A stretch of 35,132 nt of DNA from Candidatus Zixiibacteriota bacterium. Its GTDB lineage: Bacteria > Zixibacteria > MSB-5A5 > GN15 > FEB-12. This document shows, in pieces, positions 8,644 to 18,236 of the stretch; the stretch's first letter is position 1; each line of letters begins with the position of its first letter. The notes beneath the pieces are model-generated. The model was not told the DNA's origin. It searched no databases and saw nothing but the letters and a program-made list of their open reading frames with translations. A program made the position numbers and the translations under genes. The DNA lies in assembly GCA_029858555.1 (NCBI GenBank), contig JAOUEU010000006.1, positions 1 through 35,132 of the forward strand, in the 5' to 3' direction.

Positions 8644-9440
8644 CGTCCAGGATGGTAGCTGCCGGTCTGCTGGTGTTGTTCGCTGCAGGCTCGCCGGTGC
8701 CAGCCCAGGAAATGGCCGCTATCGACCCTGAGGCCCTGATTGATCGCATCCTGGCCGTCAGGCAGCAGCAGAGGGATGTACTTGAGGACGTGGTTTTTGA
8801 TGCCGAGCTTGTCGAGAAGGACGACGACGGCAAGGAGAAGAAAAGATTTGTCAAGAAACTCTACTTGAAGTACCTGCCGGACACCACCTGGTTTGCCGAG
8901 GAGTATCTCGAGTACTACAAGGACGGCAAGCTGCAGAGCGAGCAGGATAGAGACAAAGAAGTGTCCGACCGCATCAAGAAGGCCCAAAAGCGGAAGGCCA
9001 GGAACATCTCCTACCCCCTGCTCACCCCCTTTCTTCCCGAGAACCGGGATCAGTACGAGATCCTTTACGAAGGCGTGGCCAAGGAGAAAATCGGGGAGTA
9101 TGTTTGTCACTATTTCAAAGTGCTCTCGAAGGAAAAGGTTGAGGATAATGTGAACGGTGACTTCTATTTTGAAGCGGAGTCATTCCATCTGGTGCGAGCG
9201 GATATATCCCCGGCCAGGCTGGTCAAGAAGGCCATGTTCAAACTCAATGAGTTGACCATATCGACGTTAGTGGGACCGGCCGGCAATGGCGTGTGGCTGC
9301 CGCGCCAGGCCGATGTTCAGGGCAAGGGCAAGGCGGCGCTATTTATGGGCGTGAAATTTTCCAGTACGGAATACTATCGAAATCCGGTCGTCAACAGCGG
9401 CCTGGCGGACAAAATATTCGAGGTGGATAACGATGAGTAA
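8640..9440 (+). CDS. Secreted LolA-like outer-membrane lipoprotein-sorting-like protein
   Basis: Signal peptide ending PAQ; pattern of alternating strands ([15 protein letters not shown]..., [17 protein letters not shown]...); ATGA overlap with upstream gene. Confidence 0.55.
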   Translation: MTSRMVAAGLLVLFAAGSPVPAQEMAAIDPEALIDRILAVRQQQRDVLEDVVFDAELVEKDDDGKEKKRFVKKLYLKYLPDTTWFAEEYLEYYKDGKLQSEQDRDKEVSDRIKKAQKRKARNISYPLLTPFLPENRDQYEILYEGVAKEKIGEYVCHYFKVLSKEKVEDNVNGDFYFEAESFHLVRADISPARLVKKAMFKLNELTISTLVGPAGNGVWLPRQADVQGKGKAALFMGVKFSSTEYYRNPVVNSGLADKIFEVDNDE

Positions 9441-9930
9441 CGGTGAACACAGGATTAAAGTCGTGAAGGTTGACGTTCCTGCCGACGTCAATGTTATTTT
9501 CGGGCATTCGCATTTTATCAAGACGGTCGAGGACCTTTACGAAACTCTGGTGACCTCGTCTACGAGCCTGAAGTTCGGTATCGCTTTTAGTGAGGCCTCT
9601 CAAAAATGTCTGGTGCGTTCCGACGGCAACGACGCTGAGCTTATCCGGATGGCCGAGAGAGCCGCTTTCGACGTCGGCTGCGGCCACAGTTTTTTCGTGT
9701 ACCTCAAAGACGGTTTTCCCATAAATGTTCTCAATCAGGTCAAGCAGGTCAGCGAAGTCTGTCGGGTTTACTGCGCTACGGCGAACCCGCTGGAAGTGGT
9801 GATTATCCAGACCACCCAGGGGCGCGGCGTGCTGGGCGTGGTCGACGGTGAATCGCCCCGGGGCGTCGAGACGGAAGATGACAAAAAAGAGCGCAAGGAA
9901 TTTCTGGAGAAGATAGGCTATAAGCGGTAA
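9433..9930 (+). CDS. Adenosine-specific kinase family protein (PF04008-like)
   Basis: [18 protein letters not shown]...[20 protein letters not shown]...[22 protein letters not shown]...[15 protein letters not shown]...[10 protein letters not shown]. Confidence 0.85.
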   Translation: MSNGEHRIKVVKVDVPADVNVIFGHSHFIKTVEDLYETLVTSSTSLKFGIAFSEASQKCLVRSDGNDAELIRMAERAAFDVGCGHSFFVYLKDGFPINVLNQVKQVSEVCRVYCATANPLEVVIIQTTQGRGVLGVVDGESPRGVETEDDKKERKEFLEKIGYKR

Positions 9931-10143
9931 GGCGGCTCCATTCCTGCGGTGGTGCATCGATAGTGAAACGGCGCCGGCCTTCACGACCGGCAGGAAGGCT
10001 CTCAGGCGACATTTTCAAAAGGACCGGGAGCAGCCCGGCTATTACATCGGGGGACTCGACGATTTACTTTTCAGGGGCTAGAGGCGAGCCGTCGCAACGG
10101 CCGGGAAGGCCGGAGCGAACGGCGGTACGGCGACCGCGAGTTT

Positions 10144-10509
10144 TCAGGAGTCGGCCCGGTACTTTTCGACGGCGGCGCGGATAGCGTTGGCGGCCAGTCG
10201 GGAGCAGTGTATTTTCTCCGGCGGCAGGCCGTGCAGGGCATCTACAATATCCTCGGAAGTAATGCTGGCGGCTTCCTCGAGCGTCTTGTTTTTCACCATC
10301 TCAGTCGCGATTGAACTGCTGGCGATAGCCGCCGCGCAGCCGAAAGTCTTGTATCTTATATCGGCTACCTTGCCGTCGACGACTTTCAAGTAGACTTTCG
10401 TCACGTCGCCACAGGTAGGATCGCCGACGGACCCCACGGCATCGGCATCGGCCAGTTCGCCGGCGTTGCGCGGGTTCTGAAAGTGGTCCATTACAGTCTC
10501 ATTAAACAT
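10144..10509 (-). CDS. IscU/NifU-like iron-sulfur cluster scaffold
   Basis: DHFQNPRNAG, GDPTCGD, FGCAAAIASSS, KIHCSRLA: three conserved Cys. Confidence 0.9.
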   Translation of the reverse strand: MFNETVMDHFQNPRNAGELADADAVGSVGDPTCGDVTKVYLKVVDGKVADIRYKTFGCAAAIASSSIATEMVKNKTLEEAASITSEDIVDALHGLPPEKIHCSRLAANAIRAAVEKYRADS

Positions 10510-10557
10510 GCTGATAATTTACAACATACTACGGAAAAGGCAATGCAAATCTACGAA

Positions 10558-11796
10558 CTAAATTGGGACGCTGGGGTGATCGAGGAGCTTGCTCGCCAGA
10601 AGCTGTAAGAAGAGACCAACGTCGGTCACGATACCTATCGTCTGAAGAGAGCCGCGGTCCTTGAGCTTGGCGACCGCCGAGGGGTTGATGTCGACACAGA
10701 TGGTCAGGACGTTGGCGGGCAGCATGTTGCCCACGGCGATCGAGTGCAGCATCGAAGAAAGCATGAGCACTATGTCGGCCCCCTCGAGAATTCGAGAGTG
10801 GTCATCCTGGGCCTGGTTCATGTCGGTCACTGTTTCGGGCAGGGGGCCGTCATCCCTGAGAGAGCCGGCCAGGGAAAAAGGAATGCCGGTTCTGATGGCA
10901 GAGAACATAATGCCCGACGTCAGCAGCCCTTCGTCGACGAGTGCGGCGATACTACCGGCGCGGCGGACCTCGTTGATGGCCCGCAAATGGTTGCGGTGGC
11001 CCATCTCCACGGGGCGGCCCGTTTGAAGGTCAAGGCCCAGGGAAGTGCCATAGAGGTCAGCTTCGATATCATGAACAGCCACGGCGTTGCCGGCCAGCAG
11101 GGCCTGGATATAGCCGTTTTCTATCAGGCGGGCCAAATCGGGAGCGCCGCCGGTGTGGACTACCACCGGTCCGGCTACCGTGACGACCTTCTTATTCCTG
11201 TCGTTGATTAGTTCCGCAACGCGGTCGACCGCCAGGCGCACTTTTCGTTCCGTGGACACTTCGGCCGACATGAACCTGAAATCGCTGCGGCTGCGCTCCA
11301 CGTATTCGGGCTTTACTTTGACGCCGGAGAGCCCGACAACGATGCTGTCGCCTTTTCTGACATCGCGCAGTTTCCTGACGGAGGCAGTTACCAGGCCGAC
11401 ATCATCCCGGCCGACCACGATCACCCCGTCCATCCTGAGCTTGTCGACCTTGATGGTGGTGCCGTGCAACTGGATGAAGGTTTCGTGGTTGGTGGTGCTG
11501 TAAAAGTCGGGCGGGACGACACCGTCGGCGGGCGCCGGGACCAGGGTTATTTCTTCTTCCTTGTCAATAACACAGCCCAGCGTGGACAGCTTCAAGAGAA
11601 TCGTGTTCATGTCGACGACATCGTCGGCGTTTATTTTAATGCGGGCGCGGGAGAACTCGTCGTTGTTTCGGCCTATGGTGAAGTCGAGGACCTCAAAACG
11701 TCCGCCGTCACTTATGACGGTGTCGAAAACCCGGCGCAACAGCCCGGAGTCGATAAGATGCCCTTCGGTCCGGATTATTTTTTCGATAAGGGTCAT
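10558..11796 (-). CDS. TIGR00300 family protein (LOR/SDH bifunctional enzyme conserved domain; archaeal-type ornithine cyclodeaminase relatives)
   Basis: EGHLIDSGLLRRVFD, GPVVVHTGGAPDLARLIENGYIQALLAGNAVAVHDIE, MLSSMLHSIAVGNMLPA, CVDINPSAVAKLKDRGS. Confidence 0.8.
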   Translation of the reverse strand: MTLIEKIIRTEGHLIDSGLLRRVFDTVISDGGRFEVLDFTIGRNNDEFSRARIKINADDVVDMNTILLKLSTLGCVIDKEEEITLVPAPADGVVPPDFYSTTNHETFIQLHGTTIKVDKLRMDGVIVVGRDDVGLVTASVRKLRDVRKGDSIVVGLSGVKVKPEYVERSRSDFRFMSAEVSTERKVRLAVDRVAELINDRNKKVVTVAGPVVVHTGGAPDLARLIENGYIQALLAGNAVAVHDIEADLYGTSLGLDLQTGRPVEMGHRNHLRAINEVRRAGSIAALVDEGLLTSGIMFSAIRTGIPFSLAGSLRDDGPLPETVTDMNQAQDDHSRILEGADIVLMLSSMLHSIAVGNMLPANVLTICVDINPSAVAKLKDRGSLQTIGIVTDVGLFLQLLASKLLDHPSVPI

Positions 11797-11902
11797 GTCA
11801 TGTTTATCGGATGGTCTGCAGATGTCATTTATCGTCTTCAGCCCGACCGCCGGAGCGGCGACTTCCCCGATTGAGATTGAAAAAAGGCGAAACTTGCATA
11901 TA

Positions 11903-13012
11903 TTGATAGAGGTGGTAATCGAATACGGAAAAGCAGAGACGGAGAAGGCAATTCTGGTTGGCCTGGCCCGAAGTTCGCAGGAGCGTCCGCTGGTCGAGCG
12001 CTCACTGGAGGAGTTGTCGCAGTTGACTTTTTCTGCGGGCGCGGAGGTCCTCGGTCGGAGGATTCAGGTGCGGCCGCGGCCGGATCCGGCTTTTTATATC
12101 GGCCGGGGCCTGGTGGCGGAACTCAAGGAGTGGTTGTCGACTCTGGGCGCGAACTGTGTTATTTTCGATGACGCACTCAGCCCCGCCCAGCAGCGCAATC
12201 TGGAGGAGGCTCTGGAGGCGAAGGTTCTTGACCGGCCTGTTTTGATTCTCGACATCTTTGCCACCCGGGCGCGTACGGCGGCGGCCCGCCTGCAGGTGGA
12301 ACTAGCCCAGCTCGAGTATACCTTGCCTCGTCTGACCGGCGCCTGGCTGCACTTTTCGCGCCAGTACGGCGGCATCGGGGCCAAAGGGCCCGGTGAGACC
12401 CAGCTTGAGATCGACCGCCGCCAGGTCCGGATGAAAATCACACACTTGAAAGAAAAGCTCAACAAGCTCGACATCCAGCGGGCAACCCAGCGCAAGCGAA
12501 GACAGCCCCTGTTCAAGGTGGCCCTGGTCGGTTACACCAACGCCGGTAAGTCTACTCTGTTCAATGTGTTGACGCGATCACAGGTCCGGACGGCGGATAT
12601 GCTTTTTACTACGCTTGATTCCACGACCCGTGTGATGTCCTCGGGTTATCCCTGCCGCGTGGTTTTTTCGGACACCGTAGGTTTCATCAAGAAACTGCCT
12701 CACCAGTTGGTGGAGTCATTCAAGTCGACCCTGGAGGAAGTCTGTCGGGCCGACTTACTTTTGCACATGGTTGACTGTTCGGAACCGGACTATGCTGGCA
12801 GCTTCGAGCAAACTCGCCGTGTACTCACCGAAATCGGTGCTGACGAGATCCCTTACTTTTTGATTTACAACAAGATAGACCTGTTTCCGGATTTCCACGC
12901 ACCGTCCATAAACGGTGTCAAGGCGTTTCTGGTTTCGGCTGCAAGCGGGGCCGGAATAACGGCGCTGCAGGCGGAACTTATTGCCTCGTCTACGCCATTC
13001 GGCCGGCATTAA
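11903..13012 (+). CDS. hflX: GTPase HflX
   Basis: GGIGAKGPGETQLEIDRRQVR, GYTNAGKSTLFNVL, SDTVGFIKKLPHQLVESFKSTLEE, NKIDL. Start uncertain (TTG 11903 or GTG 11912); the ORF-track N-terminus runs antisense to the TIGR00300 gene. Confidence 0.93.
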   Translation: MIEVVIEYGKAETEKAILVGLARSSQERPLVERSLEELSQLTFSAGAEVLGRRIQVRPRPDPAFYIGRGLVAELKEWLSTLGANCVIFDDALSPAQQRNLEEALEAKVLDRPVLILDIFATRARTAAARLQVELAQLEYTLPRLTGAWLHFSRQYGGIGAKGPGETQLEIDRRQVRMKITHLKEKLNKLDIQRATQRKRRQPLFKVALVGYTNAGKSTLFNVLTRSQVRTADMLFTTLDSTTRVMSSGYPCRVVFSDTVGFIKKLPHQLVESFKSTLEEVCRADLLLHMVDCSEPDYAGSFEQTRRVLTEIGADEIPYFLIYNKIDLFPDFHAPSINGVKAFLVSAASGAGITALQAELIASSTPFGRH

Positions 13013-13058
13013 ATGAGTTTCCGATAATATTTTCTAAGTATCTGTCGATAAAGAACCT

Positions 13059-13412
13059 ATGGGAAAGTCAATACTCATCGTGGACGACAACCCAAATATG
13101 TCCTCGCTTCTGTCGGAGATGCTTGAGGTATTCGACTATGCCTCGGAGAGGGCTTCGGATGGCGATGAGGCTTTGACGAAGCTGGAGAACGGGGATTACT
13201 CCATGGTAATTTCGGATATGCGCATGCCCAATATGACGGGCCTGGAATTGCTCGACAGAGTGCGCAGCAAATACCCCAGGATGCCGGTGGTAATTATCTC
13301 CGGTTACGCGCTGGAGAATGAAACGTCGCACGGAGGCATCAGACCGGACGGTTTTCTTTCGAAACCTTTTATGATGTCTGACATAGAGAAACTTCTCAAC
13401 TCGCTTCTCTAA
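13059..13412 (+). CDS. Stand-alone response-regulator receiver domain (CheY-like)
   Basis: ILIVDDNPNM, VISDMRMPNMTGLELL, VVIISGYA, FLSKPF. Confidence 0.93.
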   Translation: MGKSILIVDDNPNMSSLLSEMLEVFDYASERASDGDEALTKLENGDYSMVISDMRMPNMTGLELLDRVRSKYPRMPVVIISGYALENETSHGGIRPDGFLSKPFMMSDIEKLLNSLL

Positions 13413-13472
13413 CAGCCTGTCTGCTGCTCGTTCTGTCGGTGTTCGAAGACGAGCCAGCGGCTGTCACTTTTT
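13413..13472. terminator. Possible bidirectional terminator between convergent genes
   Basis: Imperfect hairpin cagcc...gctcgt-loop-acgagc...ggctg followed by tcactttttac. Confidence 0.4.
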
Positions 13473-15683
13473 ACTAATCCTGTCAATCGAAAGCACGCTG
13501 AAGAATTCGTTAAAGATGAGTTCCTGCGGTGCCTTGGCATACGGACCCAGATGCAGACTCGTTTGCGCACCCTCGATTTGCTTTCTAAGGAAGGTGGAGT
13601 TGCCATCGCCGCCGGGCACGCGCAACGCCACGGGCAGACTAAACGACGCGTCGACGTTTTTGGCCGCTACCGCGACGTCGATATAATAGCCGTCGTCCCG
13701 GCGGTTGATGGAATACTCGACATCGAACTCAGGAATTTCTCCTCCGTAGAGCCAGTAATCAAAGAAGGCCGTCAGAGGCTGTCCATAGTATTTTTCGGCC
13801 AGCTGTATGAAGTCGTCATTGGTGAATTTTCTGTTATTGTAATACATCATGATCTCCCGGAGGAACTTGAGGAACTGCTGGTCGGATTGTGTTTCGAAAT
13901 CACGCATCATGAAGCGCAGCATATGGAATATCCACAAGCCCTTGTTGGCTCTCATATACCCGGGCGAGCGGCTTCCAGCGGCCAGCGGCATTTTCTTTTC
14001 ATCATTCATCGCCATGTACAGCGAGTCGCGTCGGCTGATCAAGTTAGTAAAGTACGTGCTGCCGAGTTTGCTGTTGAGGTAAACAAGGGAAACGAATTCG
14101 GGCAAAGCATCGACCAGCCAGGTTTCCCGGTCGGTAGCCGGCTGCAATAGGGGGCCGAACCATTGCTTGGCAGCGGCCAGGCCGGCCACGGCATCGAAAC
14201 CACCGTAGGCGGCCATCGGTCCTTCCGTGACGCAGGCGATCTGAGGTGCCTCCATCAGGCCGGGCATACTCAGATACCCAGCCGGGCTGGCAAATACTTC
14301 AAACGTCCCCGGAGGCGGGCCGAAGCGTCCGCACATGAAGTTGAAGGCCTCCGCCATGGTCGACTCGTACAAATTGTCAGGAATAAAACAATTGGAGTAC
14401 TTCTTGGTCATAAGTTTCCATTTGAGGAAGTTCAGCGAGATGCCGATCTCGGTGGTCACCGGCAGAGTATCCAGGCCGGCGGCGAAAGGACGGAAATAAA
14501 ACGACCGGAGCTTGTTGGGTGCCGCTGCATTAAACTGTTCTCGTCGCCCGTCCAGTTTCTCCGGAAGGCTCATCCCGGGCATGAAGTAATTATATCCTTT
14601 GGGAATTATGAAGGTGAAGGACTGGCGGCTCACCTGGGGATTGTCGATGTACGGAAAAGCCTCGGTGTATTCTCGGCCGTGGTAGAAGCTGGTGATCGAC
14701 AGAGTATCGCCTTTGTATCGATACTCGGGCAGGATGACTCCGAAAAAAGTGAAGTCACCCCGGCGATGGAAGTCCACAGGCCGACCGTCATAAGAGACGG
14801 AATCCAGGTTAAGCCGCTTATCGAGAAACATCGACAAAAAGCGCAGGCTGTCGACATTGACCTCCAGCAGGACCGTTATGCCGGCCTGCTTGACACTGCC
14901 GCCGTCAAGGCCTTCCATCTCGATGGTCCCGGACTTCTCTAGGATAGTCGTCTGGTAGGTGATATCGGACAGGCGGCGGTCGTCATAGCAGCCGGTCTCT
15001 TTTTTCTGGAATACGGCCCCGTCACTGGCGACCTGATCGCCGCCTTCGTGTTCGTAGGAGACGATTACCTGTTCGTGTCGGTTGGGGTCGTAGGTAAAGA
15101 TAAAGCGATTGAAATCGATCCAGAAATAGCCGTCGCCGGACCGCTCGTAGTGCGATCGCAGCAGTTGGAAGCAGTTGTCGTATTTATGCAGAATCAGCGG
15201 TTTAAAGAAGAACTCACCCTGCTCCTGCTTGACAGCATTGTACGGTTTCCAACTCAGTGATTCCTTATTGAAAGTGAACTTCTCTCTCAGCTTGAGGTCG
15301 AAATCATCGGCCATGTGGATGAAGCAGAATTGAAAGTCGTCGTTGATAGCGGTGTCGGAGACAATTGCCGCCAGGGCCCGCTTTTCGACACGGGGCGGAA
15401 CCTGTATGCTGGCATTACCCTCGCCGATGAAAAAGGCGGTGGTGGGTCGATCATCGAGGTAACGCATCAGATACATGGTGCCATCCTTAAAGGTGAATGT
15501 CGCCACATCCTTCTGGTAGACAAAATCCTTGACCCGGGCCACCTCGGCCTCGTTATTGAGCAGGTCCTGGTCGATAAGACCGTACGCTTTCTTGAATTCC
15601 TTGAAGAATTCCGATTCGACGGAAGCTTCGACGGTGCCGAAAAGTAACAGCGCGAAAACGAGCACATTCCGAAATGATTGCAT
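13464..15683 (-). CDS. Secreted M1-like (gluzincin-fold) protein with degenerate zinc site
   Basis: ATG at 15683 with AAAGAGG upstream and signal peptide MQSFRNVLVFALLLFGTVEA; GLMEAPQIACVT resembles M1 GxMEN; AGLAAAKQWFGPLLQPATDRETWLVDALPEFV aligns with HELAHQWFG...LWLNEGFA. Confidence 0.7.
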   Translation of the reverse strand: MQSFRNVLVFALLLFGTVEASVESEFFKEFKKAYGLIDQDLLNNEAEVARVKDFVYQKDVATFTFKDGTMYLMRYLDDRPTTAFFIGEGNASIQVPPRVEKRALAAIVSDTAINDDFQFCFIHMADDFDLKLREKFTFNKESLSWKPYNAVKQEQGEFFFKPLILHKYDNCFQLLRSHYERSGDGYFWIDFNRFIFTYDPNRHEQVIVSYEHEGGDQVASDGAVFQKKETGCYDDRRLSDITYQTTILEKSGTIEMEGLDGGSVKQAGITVLLEVNVDSLRFLSMFLDKRLNLDSVSYDGRPVDFHRRGDFTFFGVILPEYRYKGDTLSITSFYHGREYTEAFPYIDNPQVSRQSFTFIIPKGYNYFMPGMSLPEKLDGRREQFNAAAPNKLRSFYFRPFAAGLDTLPVTTEIGISLNFLKWKLMTKKYSNCFIPDNLYESTMAEAFNFMCGRFGPPPGTFEVFASPAGYLSMPGLMEAPQIACVTEGPMAAYGGFDAVAGLAAAKQWFGPLLQPATDRETWLVDALPEFVSLVYLNSKLGSTYFTNLISRRDSLYMAMNDEKKMPLAAGSRSPGYMRANKGLWIFHMLRFMMRDFETQSDQQFLKFLREIMMYYNNRKFTNDDFIQLAEKYYGQPLTAFFDYWLYGGEIPEFDVEYSINRRDDGYYIDVAVAAKNVDASFSLPVALRVPGGDGNSTFLRKQIEGAQTSLHLGPYAKAPQELIFNEFFSVLSIDRISKK

Positions 15684-15749
15684 ATTTACCTCTTTCCTGA
15701 TTTGACACACACATAAAGACGAAAACGTGCACTTTTTGTCCACTTCCCG

Positions 15750-16295
15750 TCAGGGGGTAGTGACAAGCGCCGTCATCGTCTTTAGGAAATCCTGGTATTT
15801 ATCTTCAAAATCCTCTTTGGCTGTGATAAAGCGATACCCGGGATGGTCTTTCCATACGTTCGTTATGGCCGTTTCAATGGCCAGCGCCTGCTCAACGGAC
15901 TCGTCACGAACATCATCGAGAAAGTAATAGCTCTCGCCCAGCGCGGCCGACGTGCCCAGGTGAACGATCGCCGTGTACCGCGCGTATTCCCCGGCGATGG
16001 TAGTGCCGACATCCTCGGCGCTTTCCGGGTGGAAGGCGAAAGCATCGGCGGAGCCCCGATCGCTTATAAAGGGTTTATTGCCTATCGCCTGTTCGCGCAC
16101 GACGTGACGGCGGTAAATTTCGCGGTGGAATTCACCCTTGTCATGGCGGTAGCCGGGGTTTTCTATAAGCAGTTCGCGAGCCAGTTCCTCAAAAAAGACA
16201 AACCCGGAGAAGGCCGGCAGAGTCTTCAATCTTTCGAAGCAGGTTGTTTTCCCGGAGCCGGGAGCGCCGGTTATGACTATGCGCAATGGAGACAC
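15750..16295 (-). CDS. P-loop NTPase (AAA_28-like)
   Basis: IVITGAPGSGKTTCFERL Walker A; FFEELARELL; ISDRGSADAFAF. Confidence 0.8.
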   Translation of the reverse strand: MSPLRIVITGAPGSGKTTCFERLKTLPAFSGFVFFEELARELLIENPGYRHDKGEFHREIYRRHVVREQAIGNKPFISDRGSADAFAFHPESAEDVGTTIAGEYARYTAIVHLGTSAALGESYYFLDDVRDESVEQALAIETAITNVWKDHPGYRFITAKEDFEDKYQDFLKTMTALVTTP

Positions 16296-16455
16296 CCTTA
16301 ATCCTGACTTCTTCTGTAGCTGCCAATTTATTTCGGTTTTTACTCCAAGTCAAGAAGCGGCTCAGACCGCCGGTACCGACCGTCGCAAATTAAAGTGTGA
16401 CAAGGCTGCCCGCATATGTTATCATGGCCAAAAAGTCCAAGCCCGGGACACCCTC

Positions 16456-17628
16456 ATGGATATACCCGAAATTCAACAATTCCTTGCCCAACATGAACTC
16501 GACGGCTGGCTTATGGCCGATTTCCACGGCCGCAACGAGATTGCGATGAAGATGCTGAAGCTGAAAGGTATCATCACCCGTCGCTCGTTCTATTATATAC
16601 CCGCCCTGGGAACGCCTGTGGCCCTGGTCCACAACATTGAAAAGGACAAATTCGAGAACGTTCCCGGCGAATTTATTACTTATTCTAGTTACGCTGTTCT
16701 CGAGGATAAGTTGTCCCGGCTGTTGTCGGACAGCCGCAAGGTAGCCATGGAGTACTCGGCCCGGGGGCGTTTGCCGTATATCGGCCTGGTTGACGCCGGG
16801 ACGGTAGAGTTCATCCGCGGTCTCGGCGTGGACGTAGTATCCTCGGCCGACCTGGTGGCGTATTTCCAGGCTCGCCTTTCGGCCGAGCAAGTTGCCCGGC
16901 ACCGCCAGGCCGCCGCCAACGCGATGAGCATCAAAGACAAGGTTTTCGCTTTCGTCGCGGACCGGCTAAAAAAGGATAAAACCATCACGGAGTATGATAT
17001 CTGCCGGTTTATTCTCAGAAAATTCGACGAACTTAATATGGAAACGCATGATTCGCCGATTTGCGGCGTTGACGCCAACGCCGGCAACCCGCACTATGAG
17101 CCCACGGCGGAGCGCTCGGCGACGGTCAGAAAGGGGCAGTTGCTGCTGGTTGACCTGTGGGGCAAGATGAAGCATCCGGACGGGGTTTTTGCGGATATTA
17201 CATGGATGGCTTACACCGGTCGCAAAAACGAGATCCCCGACAAGTATCGCACGCTTTTCGACACGGTCATGCGGGCGCGTGATGCCGCTGTGACTTTTCT
17301 TGAAGAAAACGCCGGGAAAGGCCCTGTGTACGGCTGTGACGTGGACGATGTCTGCCGGAAGGTGATTGCCGAGGCGGGTTACGGCGAGAATTTCACGCAC
17401 CGCACGGGACATTCCATAACCAGCGCCGCTCACGGCACGGGCCCCAATATCGACAACCTGGAAACTGAGGATAAACGCCAGCTTCAAAGTGGCCATCTCT
17501 TTTCGATCGAACCCGGGATTTACCTGCCCGATTGCGGTTTCCGCAGTGAAATCAACGTTTTGTTCGGCAGCGACGGCTGCGAAATCACCACTCTTCCGTT
17601 ACAGACGGAAATCATCGCGCTGTTCTGA
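16456..17628 (+). CDS. M24 family metallopeptidase (Xaa-Pro aminopeptidase-like)
   Basis: Ordered M24 metal ligands: LLLVDLWGK, VFADITW, HRTGHSI, FSIEPGIY, FRSEINVL. ATG 16456 preferred over ORF-track 16273. Confidence 0.88.
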   Translation: MDIPEIQQFLAQHELDGWLMADFHGRNEIAMKMLKLKGIITRRSFYYIPALGTPVALVHNIEKDKFENVPGEFITYSSYAVLEDKLSRLLSDSRKVAMEYSARGRLPYIGLVDAGTVEFIRGLGVDVVSSADLVAYFQARLSAEQVARHRQAAANAMSIKDKVFAFVADRLKKDKTITEYDICRFILRKFDELNMETHDSPICGVDANAGNPHYEPTAERSATVRKGQLLLVDLWGKMKHPDGVFADITWMAYTGRKNEIPDKYRTLFDTVMRARDAAVTFLEENAGKGPVYGCDVDDVCRKVIAEAGYGENFTHRTGHSITSAAHGTGPNIDNLETEDKRQLQSGHLFSIEPGIYLPDCGFRSEINVLFGSDGCEITTLPLQTEIIALF

Positions 17629-17629
17629 C

Positions 17630-18199
17630 ATGTACGTAACCCGGTCGGTGATTGAGCAGGCTATCGAGCAGTACGGGCAGCCGCGGACAGCGGAGTTTGT
17701 CATTGTCGTGGATAAGCGGGAGTTCAATTTCATCAGAGCCTCTCAGAAGGATGGCCGCCGGCACGACACGACCTTTTACATTGTCAAGGACGGCAGGATC
17801 GTCGTCAACGCCAAGCACAACTATCGGCCCGGGATGTACCGGGCGCCCTCGGGCGGGCTGGCTCCCGGCGAGACCATTGAGGAGGGATTGAAACGCGAGG
17901 CGATGGAGGAAACCGGGTGCGAAGTGACCATTGAGCGCTTTCTCCTGAAGACGGACGTGAAGTTTGTTTGTAAAAGCGATGATGCCGAGAAAGAGATTGA
18001 GTGGCACTCTTATGTGTTTCAAGCCGCTTACACCGCCGGAGATTTTGATTTCACCGACAAGCGCGAGATTCGCGAGGTGCGGCTGGCGACGCTTGAGGAA
18101 TTCGAGGACTTCTCGAAGATCATGAGGAAGTCGAATATCGGCGGGCTGCACTACCGGGCGGCCCTGCATGACGCGGTGAAAGGACTGCTGCAGCTTTAA
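17630..18199 (+). CDS. Nudix hydrolase
   Basis: Nudix box GGLAPGETIEEGLKREAMEETGCEV fits Gx5Ex7REUxEExGU; start ATG 17630. Confidence 0.92.
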   Translation: MYVTRSVIEQAIEQYGQPRTAEFVIVVDKREFNFIRASQKDGRRHDTTFYIVKDGRIVVNAKHNYRPGMYRAPSGGLAPGETIEEGLKREAMEETGCEVTIERFLLKTDVKFVCKSDDAEKEIEWHSYVFQAAYTAGDFDFTDKREIREVRLATLEEFEDFSKIMRKSNIGGLHYRAALHDAVKGLLQL

Positions 18200-18236
18200 G
18201 GAGAGTATCCGGCCGCTTGCGGCGCGGTGTTTTTGG

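Noticed and set aside
11561-11902. N-terminal ~114 aa extension of the HflX ORF
   Set aside because: Runs antisense to the TIGR00300 coding region; HflX homology begins only after ~11903.
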